A DNA stretch of 64,000 nucleotides from Hemibagrus wyckioides (taxonomy: Eukaryota; Chordata; Actinopteri; Siluriformes; Bagridae). The stretch spans positions 12,662,199 to 12,726,198 of the forward strand of contig NC_080713.1 in assembly GCF_019097595.1 (NCBI RefSeq). Direction: 5' to 3'. Of this stretch, positions 36,965 to 49,641 are shown one piece after another; position 1 is the first letter of the stretch; every line of letters starts with the position of its first letter. The translations under genes and the position numbers were made by a program. Below the pieces are notes generated by a model that ran no database searches, had not been told where the DNA came from, and saw nothing but the letters and a program-made list of their open reading frames with translations.

Positions 36965-38614
36965 GGTAAAAGAATATAGAACATTTTTAAAAATTTTATC
37001 GAACATTTACATGTTTTCCTTTAATAGAATATCAATAGCACCAATATTTCTTCAGAATCCATTTTGTAAAATAAATCTAAAACCAACTTCTATTCATTGT
37101 TTTCAATTGTATGAATGCACTGTGCTGCATAAAGGAAATAAAAATAAAACTAGTATCTCTTTATAACAAGATAAATATGATATGTGAAAATGTCACATAA
37201 TTTCATGAAAATATCATGTTATACTGAGAAAAATATGTTACATGAACATACCACTGTATGTTCTGAGAAGAAAAGTATTAGGGGGAGAAAAATTGTGTTG
37301 CAAAGAGGAATAATCATCAGTATGCAGTTAGGACCTGGGGTCCTGTACAGCCTGTGTCAAAAGCAATAGTTGCATCTTATCTGAACTCAATGAGGATACA
37401 ATGCTTTTATATAAGCCCGACAGCATTTTGCTTAACAACACACTCAGCCTGTAGACAAGTTGATTTGCTGGGAACAAAGCTCTAAAAGGTCTGTCCAGAT
37501 TTGGGTCAGTATAAATGCTGTGAATATAGGATTTTCTGCAATGTCCATATACTAAATACAAAACAAAATGGCAGTTTGCAATATTTGACAAAGTAACACA
37601 TTGTTTTTCATTGTAATAATGTGTAGCAATTTTTCTTGTAATAATGTGATACTTTCCACAAAATAACGTTATTTTTTTGTTACTTTATTTTCATGTAATA
37701 AAGTGGTATTTTTTGTAACACCATAACATTTTCATGTAAAAATGTAATATTTTTCTTTTAATAACGTTTATTTCACGGAGTTCTGTTTTGTTGGCAATTT
37801 TTTACTAGCTCATTCAAACAATACTATCTGTTGTCATCTGTATTTATAAAGGACTCTTCTCTGTCTTGATGGTTCAAGTGTCTCACAGAATTTGTGATAG
37901 GAGGCAGAATAACCTGATTTATTCATTTTTTGGTTGTTTATCAGAATACAGCTATGCTGACATCCTGTAGATTTTCCCCAGGTTCCTTCTTTGCTAAGCT
38001 TTTTGTATAGTATTCATACATTCATTTACAATAGTACATAATTATTATTTTTTTTTAAATCAATTTATATTATATATGGATTCCAGATGGCAGAAATGGA
38101 AAACTCATGTGATAAACTGCATGCAGGTGTTTGAGGAGTTCAGGTTTATCTACGGGACATAACAGATAACTCTCATCCTTGGTTAGACATACTTTGCTCT
38201 GTATTCATGATAATGCTTCTTAATACTGTAATTCTCTTTCAAACTTTTTGTTTCTTTTTATAATGATTTTTTCAAATTTATTAGAAATCACATCTACATT
38301 GAAACATCATTTATAACATAGAACAGAGAAAAACCATTTTATCACTCAGTTACTATCAGGTCCAGACAGTATTTACATCACTGTCTTAAAATCAAATTTG
38401 TTGTTACTTACACAAAAACTGTAGCACATTAACAATGGAGAAATAAGTGAAGGTGTTTATTTAAAATGATTTAATAAATACTTTACATGGAATTTACATG
38501 GAAAGACAGTAAAGCAGTACAAAATTAAATTTCATTTAGGGCTGTAGGAATTGTTTGTGGAACTCACCTGCTATAGCAGTTCTTCTGTGATACAAAAATT
38601 TTGTTCTTTCACCT

Positions 38615-38653
<39 letters not shown>

Positions 38654-39160
38654 TGTTTTTAAAAATCAAAAAAGAAACAAATATTTAAAACAAATAAATA
38701 AGTAAAATGTGTAAATTTCTAATGGTGATATCATCTCTCATGGTCACCCTCTTTAAATGTGACTTGGTTTTTGGCACCTACCAATTAGCAAGGCTGTACT
38801 GAGTGTTTAATGTTTACCTGTAAACAAAATACAGTGCTTTTTTACTGCAGGGTTGGGTATATTTTTACACAATGTTACAACAACACACAGTGAGAATATA
38901 GGTACAGTACACATTTTCTTCCATTCTACTGTCAAATTAAATGAACTACTGAAAGACACAATGAGCAATTCTGAAAAGATGTGACTGGCTTAACAGGAAT
39001 ATGGTGATAGTTATAACTGATTTACTAATGGCAGTCTTTCTATACATACATTTCAATTTCAACAACTAGACAGCACATAAAAACAAAATAAGCTACATAT
39101 TATTTCAGGCTGATTCTGATCTACAGGATTTATTTTTCTGTAGGGAAAAATACAGAAGGC
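36965..39160. other. Upstream of the channel gene, no exon identified
   Basis: AT-rich DNA. 37600-37780 contains irregular repeats of taataatgt/taacgtta type that may be a decayed DNA element. A (TC)n tract lies at 38620-38649. No coding exon was recognised. Confidence 0.5.
38620..38649. repeat. (TC)n microsatellite
   Basis: About 15 tandem ct units. Confidence 0.97.
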
Positions 39161-39339
39161 CTCTAAGCATGTATTGGTTACAGGAATCTCAACCAAATCA
39201 TGATAAAATACTGCAACCCTCTCCCATGTGTCCTATTAGCTCTGGAACAGGTTCAGCTATTTGTGGTTCAGCTATTTTTGTGACAAAACTTGCTCTGTAT
39301 CATGCATATTCCCTTGTTTGCATTAGGAAGCATGAGGTC

Positions 39340-39700
39340 TTTCCCTCTCCAGAAACTCATGTTCAGCATGTAAAGCAAGTCTTTGCACATGTATATGAGA
39401 ACCAGGTCTATGTAAATGGAGACAAATATGAATTCCATGTGCCTACTTGTTAACTTCTATCATCGATTTATCAGTGGACAAAGCAGCTGATAAAGGCTTC
39501 AAATGACTCATGAATGCATGCAAAACAGCCCAATTTCTAAAATATCTTGATCCCACAAAACCATACTTTAGGGAGGTGGATGCCTCTGACTTTGGTGTGG
39601 GAGCAATATTGTCACAATGGATCCAAAACTCCACCACATAGCTGTCTACTCAAAGAAAATATCACGTGTACACCAACCCAAACATCACCCTATAACACAT
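39340..39700 (+). mobile_element. Ty3/gypsy RT-RNase H relic
   Basis: The plus strand reads HVQHVKQVFAHVYENQVYVN and YEFHVPTC (RT thumb: the H-V-x-x-V-x-x-V-x-x-x-L-x-x-N-x-L pattern), then FREVDASDFGVGAILSQW (RNase H first strand, catalytic DAS). Intervening sequence has frameshifts. No LTR seen. Confidence 0.75.
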
Positions 39701-40905
39701 ATACATGTGTTATCTTAGTACTGATTTAATAACTTAATAGTAAGTTTCTAATCTTACTATTTGACCCCAGTACATTTTATTAAATACAGCTTCATGCCAT
39801 GCTTTCACCATAAAGTGACGTTTCAACTTAAAAGGCTTATATAGTCTTATTTATATACTTATACTTATTTAAATACTTATACTTTATATACTTATAATAT
39901 ACTTATTTATATAAGCTTATTCTGTTAGCTCAGAAGTTTCTATCAAAATGTAAGTCTAGGCTTTTCCTATATACTTAGAGGTCAAGGGTTTAATTTAAAT
40001 TGTCAACTATTAGCCTCTTAGCCTTTTTGCTATCAAATATGTCTAACATAAAACATTAGTTAGGAATGATTTCTAAGAGAATTCATACAAACCATGTGTT
40101 AATGCACAATACAGTATACAAGTACAAGATGTACTGAAAGTAAAATAAAGAGAACTTACAAAAATCTAGTAAAATTCAGCATCACTGACATAGGATGTTT
40201 GGATGTTATTTGCATGCTTTATTGTATAATGCATGTTTTTTAATATCCCTGAGCCTTTTTGAATTGTATCAGATAAAAAAAAATTATGAGAGGATGGACC
40301 CCAATCTGGGTAGCTCACTCTAGGGTGCTGTATTATAATTTGGTTCCTGGGAGTGAGTAGACCAGGTGCAGACCAAGTGATCTCAGTATGTTAATGTGTA
40401 GGAAGAACAATCATGCATTGCAAAATATAGAACTCTTTATATTTTGCAATGCATGATTATGCTATTACCACACCGTTCACCATGAAATATGCATTAACCA
40501 AACATGCCCTGATTAATATATTAGATAAACATAGTTTAGGTTACCAAATTTAGTTCACTTGATCTGTCTGATACACATTAAACCTTGACCTTTTACCTTG
40601 ACAAATTACTGACACAGCTACTAATTATAGTACACTCCTTTCCATTGTGTGCATGAGTTCCGACCACACCTGTTTTCCTGTATTAAGCTCCTGATACATC
40701 AGCCCATACAAAATCCTCTGTCACATCAATGACATCTTTTGTCTTGTTAGGGTGGAATCAGTGAGGAATTCTGACTATTGAAGAGTGTGAAGAGTGAATT
40801 AAGAGATAGTGATGATACCATTTGCACCTTCAGTTTTTATTTTCTCTTACTTCAGCATTGGGCATTGTATATGTCCTTTGCATACCTCACCTCAGTATAA
40901 AATGT
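39701..40905. other. Intergenic with AT-rich tract
   Basis: A tatactta-type low-complexity tract lies at 39840-39920. A perfect inverted repeat at 40409-40458 is listed separately. No coding sequence seen. Confidence 0.55.
40409..40458. other. Perfect 21-bp inverted repeat with 8-nt loop
   Basis: The arm 40409-40429 is the exact reverse complement of 40438-40458, with loop gaactctt between. The arms contain atgcattgcaaaatat and could form a long hairpin in RNA or a cruciform in DNA. No surrounding element explains it. Confidence 0.85.
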
Positions 40906-42175
40906 TAGTCATGTGAAAAAATTAGGGCACCCAATTAAATATTCAGTTCTTTATAAAGAAATGTCATCATATAAATTTCTGATCTTGTTCTTTTGTACAT
41001 GTATATGAAAGTGATGTAATTGCATGTAAACAACAAAATATCACTTTGTTTTCACTTATTAAACAAAAGAAATAAACAAAAATTAATATTTCACCTGCTG
41101 AAAAAGTTAGGACACCCTATGCCCTTATAGCTAGTGTTTCCCCATTGGCTGAAATAACCTCAGTTAGACGTTTCTTGTAGCCATCTATCAGTTTCTGACA
41201 TCAACTTGAAGTTTCCCCCACTCCTCAATGCAGAATTCTTTCAGCTGTGTGGTGTTTAAGGAGTTTATTGCATGCATTCAAATCACCCCACAGGATCTCA
41301 ATATGATATAGATCTAGGCTTTGACTTGGCCATTCCAGAATTCTCCATTTTTTACTTTTCAGCCAGTACTTGATGGATTTACTGGTATGTTTTGGGTCAT
41401 TGACATGTTGCTAGTTTCAGTTCCACTTTAGCTTACATTTTTTGACAGATGGTCTTACATGTTCCTCAAGCAGCATCTGATACAATCTAGAATTCATAAT
41501 GGATTCTATGATGGTGAGCTGGCCAGGTCCTGGTGCAGCAAAGCATCCCCAAACCATAACACTTCCACCTCCATGTTTCATAGTTGAGATTCAGATATGA
41601 GATTCATATGCTGAAATGCTGTATTTTGTTCACGCCAAACATGCCCTGTTATGGTGTCCAAATAATTCAATTTTAGACTCATCTGTCCAAAGCACATTAT
41701 TCCAGAAGTCTTGGCCTTTCAGAGTCTTGGTCTCTGTGTTCTTTGGGAACTTCAGTCTTGCCCTCATGTTTTTTTGGACAGCCAAGGTTTCCTTCTTGCA
41801 GACCTCCCATAATAGTTAAAGTTGTGAACGTAGTCTCTTTCTGATTGTAGATTCATGCACTTTGGCATAAACTGTAGCAAAAGCGTGCTGTAGGTTCCAT
41901 GATGAAATTTAAGCATCTTGCAGTCTGCTCTTGGGGTGAATTTGCTTGGATGACCTGACCTGGCCATGTTGGCAGTTGTTTTAAATGTTCTCCACTTGTA
42001 AATGATTTTCTGGACAGTAGAATGGCTGATTACAAATTCTTTCGAGAAATTTTTATATCCCTTACCAGACTTATAAGTATCGTCAATCTTCTTTCTGAAG
42101 GCCTCAGAGACCTCTTTGGATCTCACCATGGTGATACCTCTCACGTGAACTTCCAAAATACATGCGCATCTCATG
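40906..42175 (-). mobile_element. Decayed Tc1-like element, second family
   Basis: The left end reads tagtcatgtgaaaaaattag; the same motif recurs inside at 41094-41117 (gaaaaagttaggacaccc). The minus-strand frame at 41764-42180 encodes the N-terminal helix-turn-helix of a Tc1 transposase (FSKEFVISHSTVQKIIYKWR). Catalytic-region fragments follow with many stops, including the block around asttggtct catctgtcc near 41680. The right end is lost at the junction with the LINE at about 42176. Confidence 0.78.
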
Positions 42176-43980
42176 CGCACCCAGAGACACTAATACACTG
42201 GACCACTGTTACACCACTGTAAAGGATGCATATCGCGCTGTCTCGCGTGCAGCTTTAGGACTTCTTCCAACTTACAGACAGAAACTTAAAACAGCTAAGC
42301 CTGTTGTTAAACCTGTTAAAAGATGGACCAATGCAGCAGAGTGGGAACTACAAGACTGCTTCTATTGCACTGATTGGGATGTTTTTGAAGCTGCAGATAC
42401 AGATTTGTATGAGCTCACAGACACTATAACATCATACATCAGCTTCTGTGAGGATATGTGCATCCCTACTAGGACATTCCTATCCTTCAGCAACAACAAA
42501 CTCAGGAAAACTCAAACAGCATTGTCGTACCAAACAAGATGCATACAGAATTGGGGACAAAATCTTGTACAATCAGGCCAGAAACACACTGAATAAGGAG
42601 ATCAGAGTGGTTAAAAGAAAGTACTCTAAAAAGCTGAAAAGAGCTAACGATCCGGCAGCTGTGTGGAGTGGCCTGAGGAACATCACCAACTACAAGACAT
42701 CAGCACCTTGCTCTGTAGTGAATCAACAACTGGCTGATGATCTGAATATGTTTTACTGCAGGTTTAAGAAGCCCAGTCTCACACCTCTCACCCACCCTGA
42801 TCTTCATGCCTCACATCCATTAACACCTGCTGCAAACCCCCCTCTGCCTCCCTCCTGCTACACAGCATATTCTTATGTTCTGTGAGGAGGATGTGTGTCA
42901 GGTCTTCAAGAAACAGAAGACAAGGAAAGCTTCAGGCCAAGATGGTGTCTCACCTGCCTGTCTGAAAGTCTGTGCTGACCAGCTGGCCCCGATCGTCACA
43001 CGGATCTTCAACAGATCACTTGAGCAGTGTGAAATCCCCCGCTGCTTCAAACACTCCACTATCATTCCAGTCCCCAAAAAACCCAAAATCTCAGGACTCA
43101 ATGACTACAGACCTGTCACCCTCACGTCAGTGGTCATGAAGTCATTTGCGAGATTGGTTCTAGCCTACCTGAAGGACATCACTGGACCCCTGTTGGACCC
43201 TCATCAGTTTGCTTATCGAGCAAACAGGTCTGTGGATGATGCAGTCAATATGGGAATGCACTATATTCTGCAACACCTCGACAGACCAGGAAATTATGCA
43301 AGGATACTGTTTGTGGACTTCAGCTCAGCCTTCAGCACCATCAACCCTGATCTTCTCCAGACCAAACTGATGCAGATTTCTGTGCCCACCCCTATCTGTC
43401 AGTGGATTACCAACTTCCTGACAGACAGGCAACAGCAGATGAGGTTGGGGAAGCTTACATCTGGTTCCCTCACCATTAGCACTGGTGGTCCTCAGGGATG
43501 TGCATTATCCCCACTACTCTTCTCACTGTATACAAATGACTGCACTGCTACAGACCCCTCTGTTAAGCTCCTTAAGTTTGCAGACGACACCACAGTCATC
43601 AGCCTCATCAGCGGTGATGAGTCTGCATATAGATAGGAGGTTGGTTGTCTGGTGCAGTCTCAACAAGCTCGAGCTGAACATACTCAAAACAGTAGAGATG
43701 GTAGTGGACTTCAGGAGGAACCCTCCAGCATTACCTCCCCTTACCATCAAGGACAGTACTGTGGCTACTGTGGAGTCATTCAGATTCCTGGGCTCTACCA
43801 TCTCCCAGGACCTGAGGTGGGAAACACACATTGACTCCATTGCCAAAAAGCCCAGCAGAGGTTGTTCTTTCTTTGCCAGCCACAGGAGCTGTTAACACAG
43901 TTCTACTAAGCTGTCATTGAATCTGTTCTATGTATGTCTATTACTGTTTGGTTCAGCTCAGCCACCAGATCAGATACAGA
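42176..43980 (+). mobile_element. LINE 1 (Rex1/L2-like), first part of a split copy
   Basis: The sequence is 5'-truncated inside the endonuclease end (RDTNTLDHCYTTVKDAYRAV). RT follows with few breaks: 42875-43636 reads KASGQDGVSPACLKVCADQL, LNDYRPVTLTSVVMKSFARL, STGGPQGCALSPLLFSLYTN and FADDTTVISLIS (active site intact). Frameshifts occur near 42490 and at 43616-43630. Homology stops at about 43980 in SSATRSD and resumes at 47083, so another LINE has inserted here. Confidence 0.87.
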
Positions 43981-43982
43981 TA

Positions 43983-46900
43983 CCGGTGAGGTCAGCTGCC
44001 GTCACGACTGCTCTGACCCCTTTTTCCTTGTTTTTGTTTTTTAAGTTAACTTTCAGTATTTTAAAACCGGCAAATTCTTCACAATGGAGTGCATTAGGTA
44101 CGATAGAGATACTCTTATTTCTATTGGTATACAATGTACTCACAATTCAACGTTTTTAACCCCAGATCCAAGCTGGCCGAGTGAAATCCTGAGGGAGAAC
44201 AAAGGACATGACCCGAAGCGGTGGCCCTGGGGGAAATGAGCTGGCATCAGGAACAGGCTGAGAGCCAGTGCACACCGTGCACCTCTGCCTAGCATCCTGC
44301 TCGCCAACATCCAGTTTCTGGAAAACAAGCTCAGTGACCTCAGGGCCAGGGTAAAGTTCCAGAGAGACATTCGGGACTGCAATCTCCTCTGTTTCACCAA
44401 GACATGGCTGAACCCAGCGGTGCAAGACCACCCCATCCAGCTGGCCGAGTTCTTTTTGGTTCACCGCATGGACAGAACACTGGAGTCAGGGAAGTCACGG
44501 GGAGGCGGCGTGTGTTTAATGGTGAACAGTAGCTGGTGCAACAGCGGAAGTGTTGTTCCTCTCACACGCTCCTGCACAGCCAACCTGGAACTATTGACCA
44601 TCAAAAGTCGTCCTTTTTACCTTCCTCTGGAGTTTACATCAGTCATAGTCAGCGCCGTTTATATTCCACCTCAGGCGGACACGGACACCGCTTTATGTGA
44701 GTTGCATGAAGCAGTCACTCAGCAACAGACACAACATCAAGACACAACAGCGCCAACCTCAAACGCGCAGCCCCGAACTTTCATGAGCACATCACTTGCC
44801 CCACCAGGGGTGAAAGGACACTGGACCGCTGCTACACAACAATCAAAGACGGCTACAAGGCACAATCTCACCCCCCGTTTGGGAAATCCGACCTTGCTGC
44901 CATCTTCCTCATATCAAAATATAAACTATAAGGCTCAAGCAGGAAGTTCCGGCTCAGAGGGAGGTCGCACACTGGACAGACCAATCGGTGGCCACTCTAC
45001 AGGACGCACTCGATGATGCAGACTGGGACATGTACATGGGATTCATCGGGAAACTAGCAGATGATACTGTGCAGAAAACCACCATCAGAACGTTTCCCAA
45101 TCAGAAGCAGTGGGTGGATAAGACCATCCGCAATGCTCTGACATCTCACACCGCTGCCTATAATGTGGGATTTGCGTCAGGACGAGCTGAACACCATCTA
45201 CACTCGCTTCAAGGCTGCAGCTAACGATGCTAATGCTACAGCTAATGCTAATGGCTGCAGACAGGAACAGAATGCCAACACTGGAAACGCGTTCATCATC
45301 TCCGAGCATGATGTGAGGAGAGCCTGCAGGAGAGTGAACACCAGGAAAGCAGCAGGACCAGATGGAATCTCAGGTCGAGTCCTCAGAGCCTGTGCTGACC
45401 AGCTAGCACCTGTGTTCAGAGATATATTCAACCTCTCCTTAACCCAGTCAGCAATCCCCACCTGCTTCAAAGAGTCCATCATTGTTCCTGTACCAAAGAA
45501 ATCCCATCCTGCCTCCCTCATTGACTACCGCCCTGTAGCCCTGACCTCAGTAGTAATGAAGTGCTTTGAGCAGCTGGTCAGAGACTTCATCATCTTTTCA
45601 CTACCAGACACACTGGATCCACTAAAGTTTGCTTACCACCCGAACTGCTCAACAGATGATGCCATTTCTCACCTCCTTCACACATCACTCACTCACCTGG
45701 ACACTAGAAAGGGGAATTATGTTAGAATGCTGTTTGTTGACTACAGTTCAGCGCTTAACACTATAATTCCCTCCACACTCACCACCAAGCTGGAGCACCT
45801 GGGATTCAGCCCATCTCTTTGTCAGTGGATCTCCAGTTTCCTAACTGGACAACAATAAGATGGCCTACCTGGAGGAGATTAGGACTCTGGAGAACTGCTG
45901 CCAGAGGAACAAGCTCCTCCTTAACATCAGCAAGACAAAGGAGCTGATAGTGGACTTCAGCAAAAAGCAGGAGAGGAATTACCAGACCCCCATGATCATT
46001 GAGAGCCCAGTGGAGAGCGTGGACAGCTTCAGATACCTCCGTGTTCACATCATGCACATCAAGCACCTGTCATGGTCCTGTCACATCAACACCATGGTGA
46101 AGAAGGCCAGGCAGCATCTCTACCACCTCAGACGCTTAAGAGACTTTAGACTACCCGCTAAGGTGCTTAGGAACTTTTACTTTTACACCATAGAGAGCAT
46201 CCTGATGGGAAACATCACAACCTGGTTCGGGAACAGCAGCCTGCAGCACAGACAAGCTCTTCAGAGGGTGGTGCGATCAGCTGAGCGCATCATCCGTGCC
46301 AAGCTCCCTGACCTGCACTCAATCTACCACAAGAGGTGCTGGACCAAGGCCAGGAAGATTGTGAAGGACCTCAGCCAGCCCAACAATGGACTTTTCTCTC
46401 TGTTGAGGTCAGGGAAGTGCTTCCGCTCCCTGAAGGACAACACAGAGAGACTTAGGAGAAGCTTCTTCTTGCAGGCTATACGGTCTCTCAACCAGAACTC
46501 CACATAGGACTCAACTGATTAGACTTGCTATGTTTCCTTCACACGTGTTGGAACACATCACAACCGACCACACCGTAAATTTGCACATTTGCACATTACA
46601 GGAGGTACACAATACACAATACATAAAACATATATGTTGCACATTCTTCTCCTGTTTACACATACAGAGGATTCATGCACATCTACACTTTAAAGATGGA
46701 CAATACCACTGCTTCTCATCATCTCATTTCGCTCCATGACCACCCCGTACTGCTGCTGTCTGCAAACTGCACATTTATTGCACATTTACACACTTTATAT
46801 AGTTTTGTTATTTATACAGTTGTTTAAATTTGTTATACATATTCTATATACAATATTCTATATCCATATTATACCTACCTTGGTTTATTTATATTTTATT

Positions 46901-47077
46901 TTTACCTTCTGTGAAAAATTGTAGTTTTTATATTTTAAATTTTGTATTTTATAATTTATCCTTGTCTTTTTTCTATCTTTATTCCTTTTTCCTTTTCAAG
47001 GGTCAAACAGTCATGCATTTCACTGCATATCATACTGTGTATGATTACGTATGTGACAAATAAAATTTGAATTTGAA
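43983..47077 (+). mobile_element. LINE 2, inserted into LINE 1
   Basis: A second non-LTR element with a 5' leader (ccggtgaggtcagctgccgt), a reading frame from about 44084 (MECIRYDRDTLISIGIQCTH), endonuclease (LLCFTKTWL; RGGGVCLMVNSSW), RT (45163-45858) and C-terminal part (45860-46507). The 3' UTR ends in aataaaatttgaatttgaat at about 47057-47077. Internal deletions near 44735 and 45858 remove the endonuclease middle and the RT active site, so it is dead. It shares general structure with LINE 1 but is a different family. Confidence 0.87.
44084..46507 (+). pseudogene. LINE 2 endonuclease-RT pseudogene
   Basis: Recognisable blocks in order are LANIQFLENKLSDLRARVKF, AVYIPPQADTDTALCELHEA, RWTDQSVATLQDALDDADWD-like frames (about 44970-45030), AAGPDGISGRVLRACADQLA, LIDYRPVALTSVVMKCFEQL and CQWISSFLTGQQ. 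A deletion then skips the F-A-D-D motif to IRTLENCCQRNKLLLNISKT. The product ends RSFFLQAIRSLNQNST with TAG at about 46505. At least four frame changes occur. Confidence 0.83.
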
Positions 47078-47082
47078 TTTTG

Positions 47083-47560
47083 AGATATAAGAAGACTACA
47101 ACAGATAATCAGGACTGCTGAGAGGATTATTGATGCCCACCTGCCCACTATCCAAGAATTTTACACATCCAGAATGAGGAAACGTGCAGGTAGAATCACT
47201 CTGGACCCCACACACCCGGCACACCCCCTCTTTGAACTTTTACCCTCCAGATGGCACTACAGAGCAGTAAACGCCAGGATATCCAGACACAAGAACAGCT
47301 TCTTCCCTCAAGCCATTCATTTCCTGAACAATTAATCTGTCTGCTATCTCCCCCAGTGCAATAATAATCTATATATACAGTACATGTATGTATATAGGCA
47401 CAAATGCCTATATACATACAAGTATATATAAGTATATAAGTATAATTATATATAATATATAAGTACCCTATTTATATTTCCATCCTACTTATATCTGTGC
47501 AATACTGTACATAAATACCCTATTTATATTTCCATCCTACTTATATCTGTCCCACATAGC
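47083..47560 (+). mobile_element. LINE 1, C-terminal part and 3' UTR after the LINE 2 insertion
   Basis: The sequence reads IRRLQQIIRTAERIIDAHLP, LDPTHPAHPLFELLPS and SRHKNSFFPQAIHFLNN, then TAA at about 47333-47335. This is exactly the C-terminal region missing from 43980. The 3' UTR contains a 35-bp direct repeat (47464-47498 and 47516-47550). Confidence 0.85.
47464..47550. repeat. 35-bp direct repeat in the LINE 1 3' UTR
   Basis: The 35-bp unit starting taccctatttatatttcc occurs at 47464-47498 and again at 47516-47550 without mismatch, a 52-bp period. Confidence 0.9.
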
Positions 47561-47679
47561 AGATGGGTCTGGGCCAGATCTGGCATTAAGCCAGCACTGC
47601 TGGCTGAGTGCTGGCATGGCAAGTGGTATGTCAACCAGATGTGGACCAGGTCTGGCACTGTTTATATGATGGCATGCCA

Positions 47680-47883
47680 GATGTGGCCCGGTTATGGTTT
47701 GGTTTATGTGGCCCAGGTCTGTCCATGCCAGATGTGGCCCGGTTATGGTTTGGTTTATGTGGCCCAGATCTGTCCCTGCCAGATTTGGCCTGGTTATGGT
47801 TTGGTTTATGTGGCCCAGATCTGTCCCTGCCAGATTTGGCCTGGTTATGGTTTGGTTTATGTGGCCCAGATCTGTCCATGCCA
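47680..47883. repeat. 51-bp minisatellite, four copies
   Basis: The unit gatgtggcccggttatggtt (51 bp in total) repeats at 47680, 47731, 47782 and 47833. 51 is divisible by three, so several frames stay open on both strands (17-residue periods); these are not genes. The preceding 47565-47679 has related ggcccagatctggc-type words. 47884-48420 holds no recognised feature. Confidence 0.92.
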
Positions 47884-48422
47884 GATGTGTAGCTTACAGT
47901 TTAAGTAGCTTAAACTGTATTTCATTTGAACAGGGAAGCTGGACTGTCAGAGTTTCATATGATGTTGAAGAGAAGCTTTGTGAGAAACGTCACTCACTCC
48001 GTGCAATATTTGGTAATGGAGCCCTGAAGTGAGCAAACGGTTTTTGTATTTTGGGTGGCCATAGTCTGTGGGATAGAGCATTAGCTAGCTTCTATGCTTG
48101 AATTCTGTTTAGATGTTTAAACAATATAGTTGCCCGGATATAGAAAGGAGGAACATTATATTAATATTATATAATAATTTCATTATGTAATATTCCCACA
48201 TTCCCAATGGGGATAGTTGGACGGGATTGTCGAGTTATAACACAAAGTCAAAGTAGCTAGAGTATTTTTCCTGCGAATTATTCCTGCTTTGACTGTGAAG
48301 CGGGAATAAAAACTGCACGCGCGCTGTCCGTAAAGTGGTAACAAAACAAATGTCTTGATAGTAGTCTCGTACATGACCTGCACAGCTTGACTCCATATTC
48401 TCGTTCGCTTCTGGGAACACAG

Positions 48423-48749
48423 TGTCACGGTGTCTACAGGTCCAGACCGCCAGAGGGAGCTCTCGCCTGAATATTGACTGTGTGCATGTTGTTTCCGGTT
48501 TTCAGGGCTTTTAAGCATCATGCTCCCTCTGGCGTTTCCCTGAGTCTCGTGCCAAGCCTTGCTGTTACTAGCCATCTGATTGATTATTGTGTATGATCCT
48601 TGCCTGTTTTTCCTGATTCTACGATTCCCGGTTTCTGTTTTGGTTTTGTTCGCCTAGTTATTGCTTTTCCGGTTTTTGATCCTTTGCCTGCCTTACCGTT
48701 TACGATTCTGCCTGTTGATTTAGATCCGCACACGGATTCTAACTCTCCC
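48423..48749 (+). repeat. 5' LTR/leader of the gypsy element
   Basis: It starts TGTCACGG, contains cgccagagggagctctcgcc (near 48448) and ends at ccgcacacggattctaactc just before the gag ATG at 48750. No primer-binding site is obvious between, so a small deletion is likely. Confidence 0.6.
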
Positions 48750-49641
48750 ATGTCCAGCGAGTCCTTACAGGATGCTTCGCTGTATATGAGTCCAGCAGCT
48801 ATGAGAGAGGCTCTGTGGCGACAGCGTGTCCTCATCCAGGCTTACCAGACGGAAGTGGATACGCTGCGAGCCTCTAACCAGCAGCTTCAGCTACTGCCAG
48901 CTAGCCAAGCCACTGATGCCACGCCAGCTTTGAGTTCTCATGGTGAGCTACCCCACTTCGCTCTTCTGGGGAAATTTGATGGCTCAGCCGAGGGTTTCTG
49001 CGCCAGTGTGACAACTTCTTCAGCCAGCAACCAGAAGCCTATGGCCTACAAGGTGCGCTTTTATGCTATCGCTACTTATGGGCAAAGTGCTGGATTGGGT
49101 GTCGGCTGTCTATGATTCCGATTCCCAAGTGAAAACGTCCGCGAACTATTTCGCCAATTTAATCAAGGCAGTGTTTGAATACCCAGCGGGGGTGGGAGGA
49201 CATTTCAGTTCAGCTACTGGAGCTGTGCCAGGGCTCAGACACGGCGGCGGATTACGCAATCAAGTTTCGCACGTTGGCGGCACAATCGGGGCGCCTTCAC
49301 TCATGGCTGTTTTTCGTGAAGGACTTAATATGGAACTGAAAGCTGACGTGGCATGTAGAGATACAAGCGTCACTCTCTCTCAGTATGTCACCACTGCCAT
49401 TCATCTCGATAATCTACGCCGTCAGCATCAGCCGGCTTACACCCAAACCCGCAGCATGCTACAAAGCCACAAGATGGACTTCTCTGAACCCATGCAACTC
49501 GGACGGGCCCGAGTCACCGCGGAGGAACGAGAATGCCGTGTTCAGCATTGGCTGTGCTTCTACTGTGGGAAAGCGGGCCACAGAGTGTATGAATGTTCCG
49601 AGAAACCCGTCACAGGTAGAGACTCGTACCTTTTCTTGTAA
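48750..49641 (+). pseudogene. Gypsy gag, capsid and zinc knuckle
   Basis: It starts MSSESLQDASLYMSPAAMRE and includes LLGKFDGSAEGF (capsid entry), then in another frame VLDWVSAVYDSDS, and the CCHC knuckle CFYCGKAGHRVYEC at about 49555-49596. Gag would package its RNA in cytoplasmic particles. One frameshift lies between about 49020 and 49070 and more follow near 49170-49310. Confidence 0.85.

Noticed and set aside
41764..42596. A fusion gene of transposase and LINE endonuclease
   Set aside because: The two coding regions are on opposite strands and simply abut through insertion.
47680..47883. CRISPR-like array
   Set aside because: The repeats are directly adjacent with no spacers, and the genome is vertebrate.
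47608..48032. Open frames across the 51-bp minisatellite
   Set aside because: 17-residue periodic translations from a tandem repeat, open on both strands; no domain.
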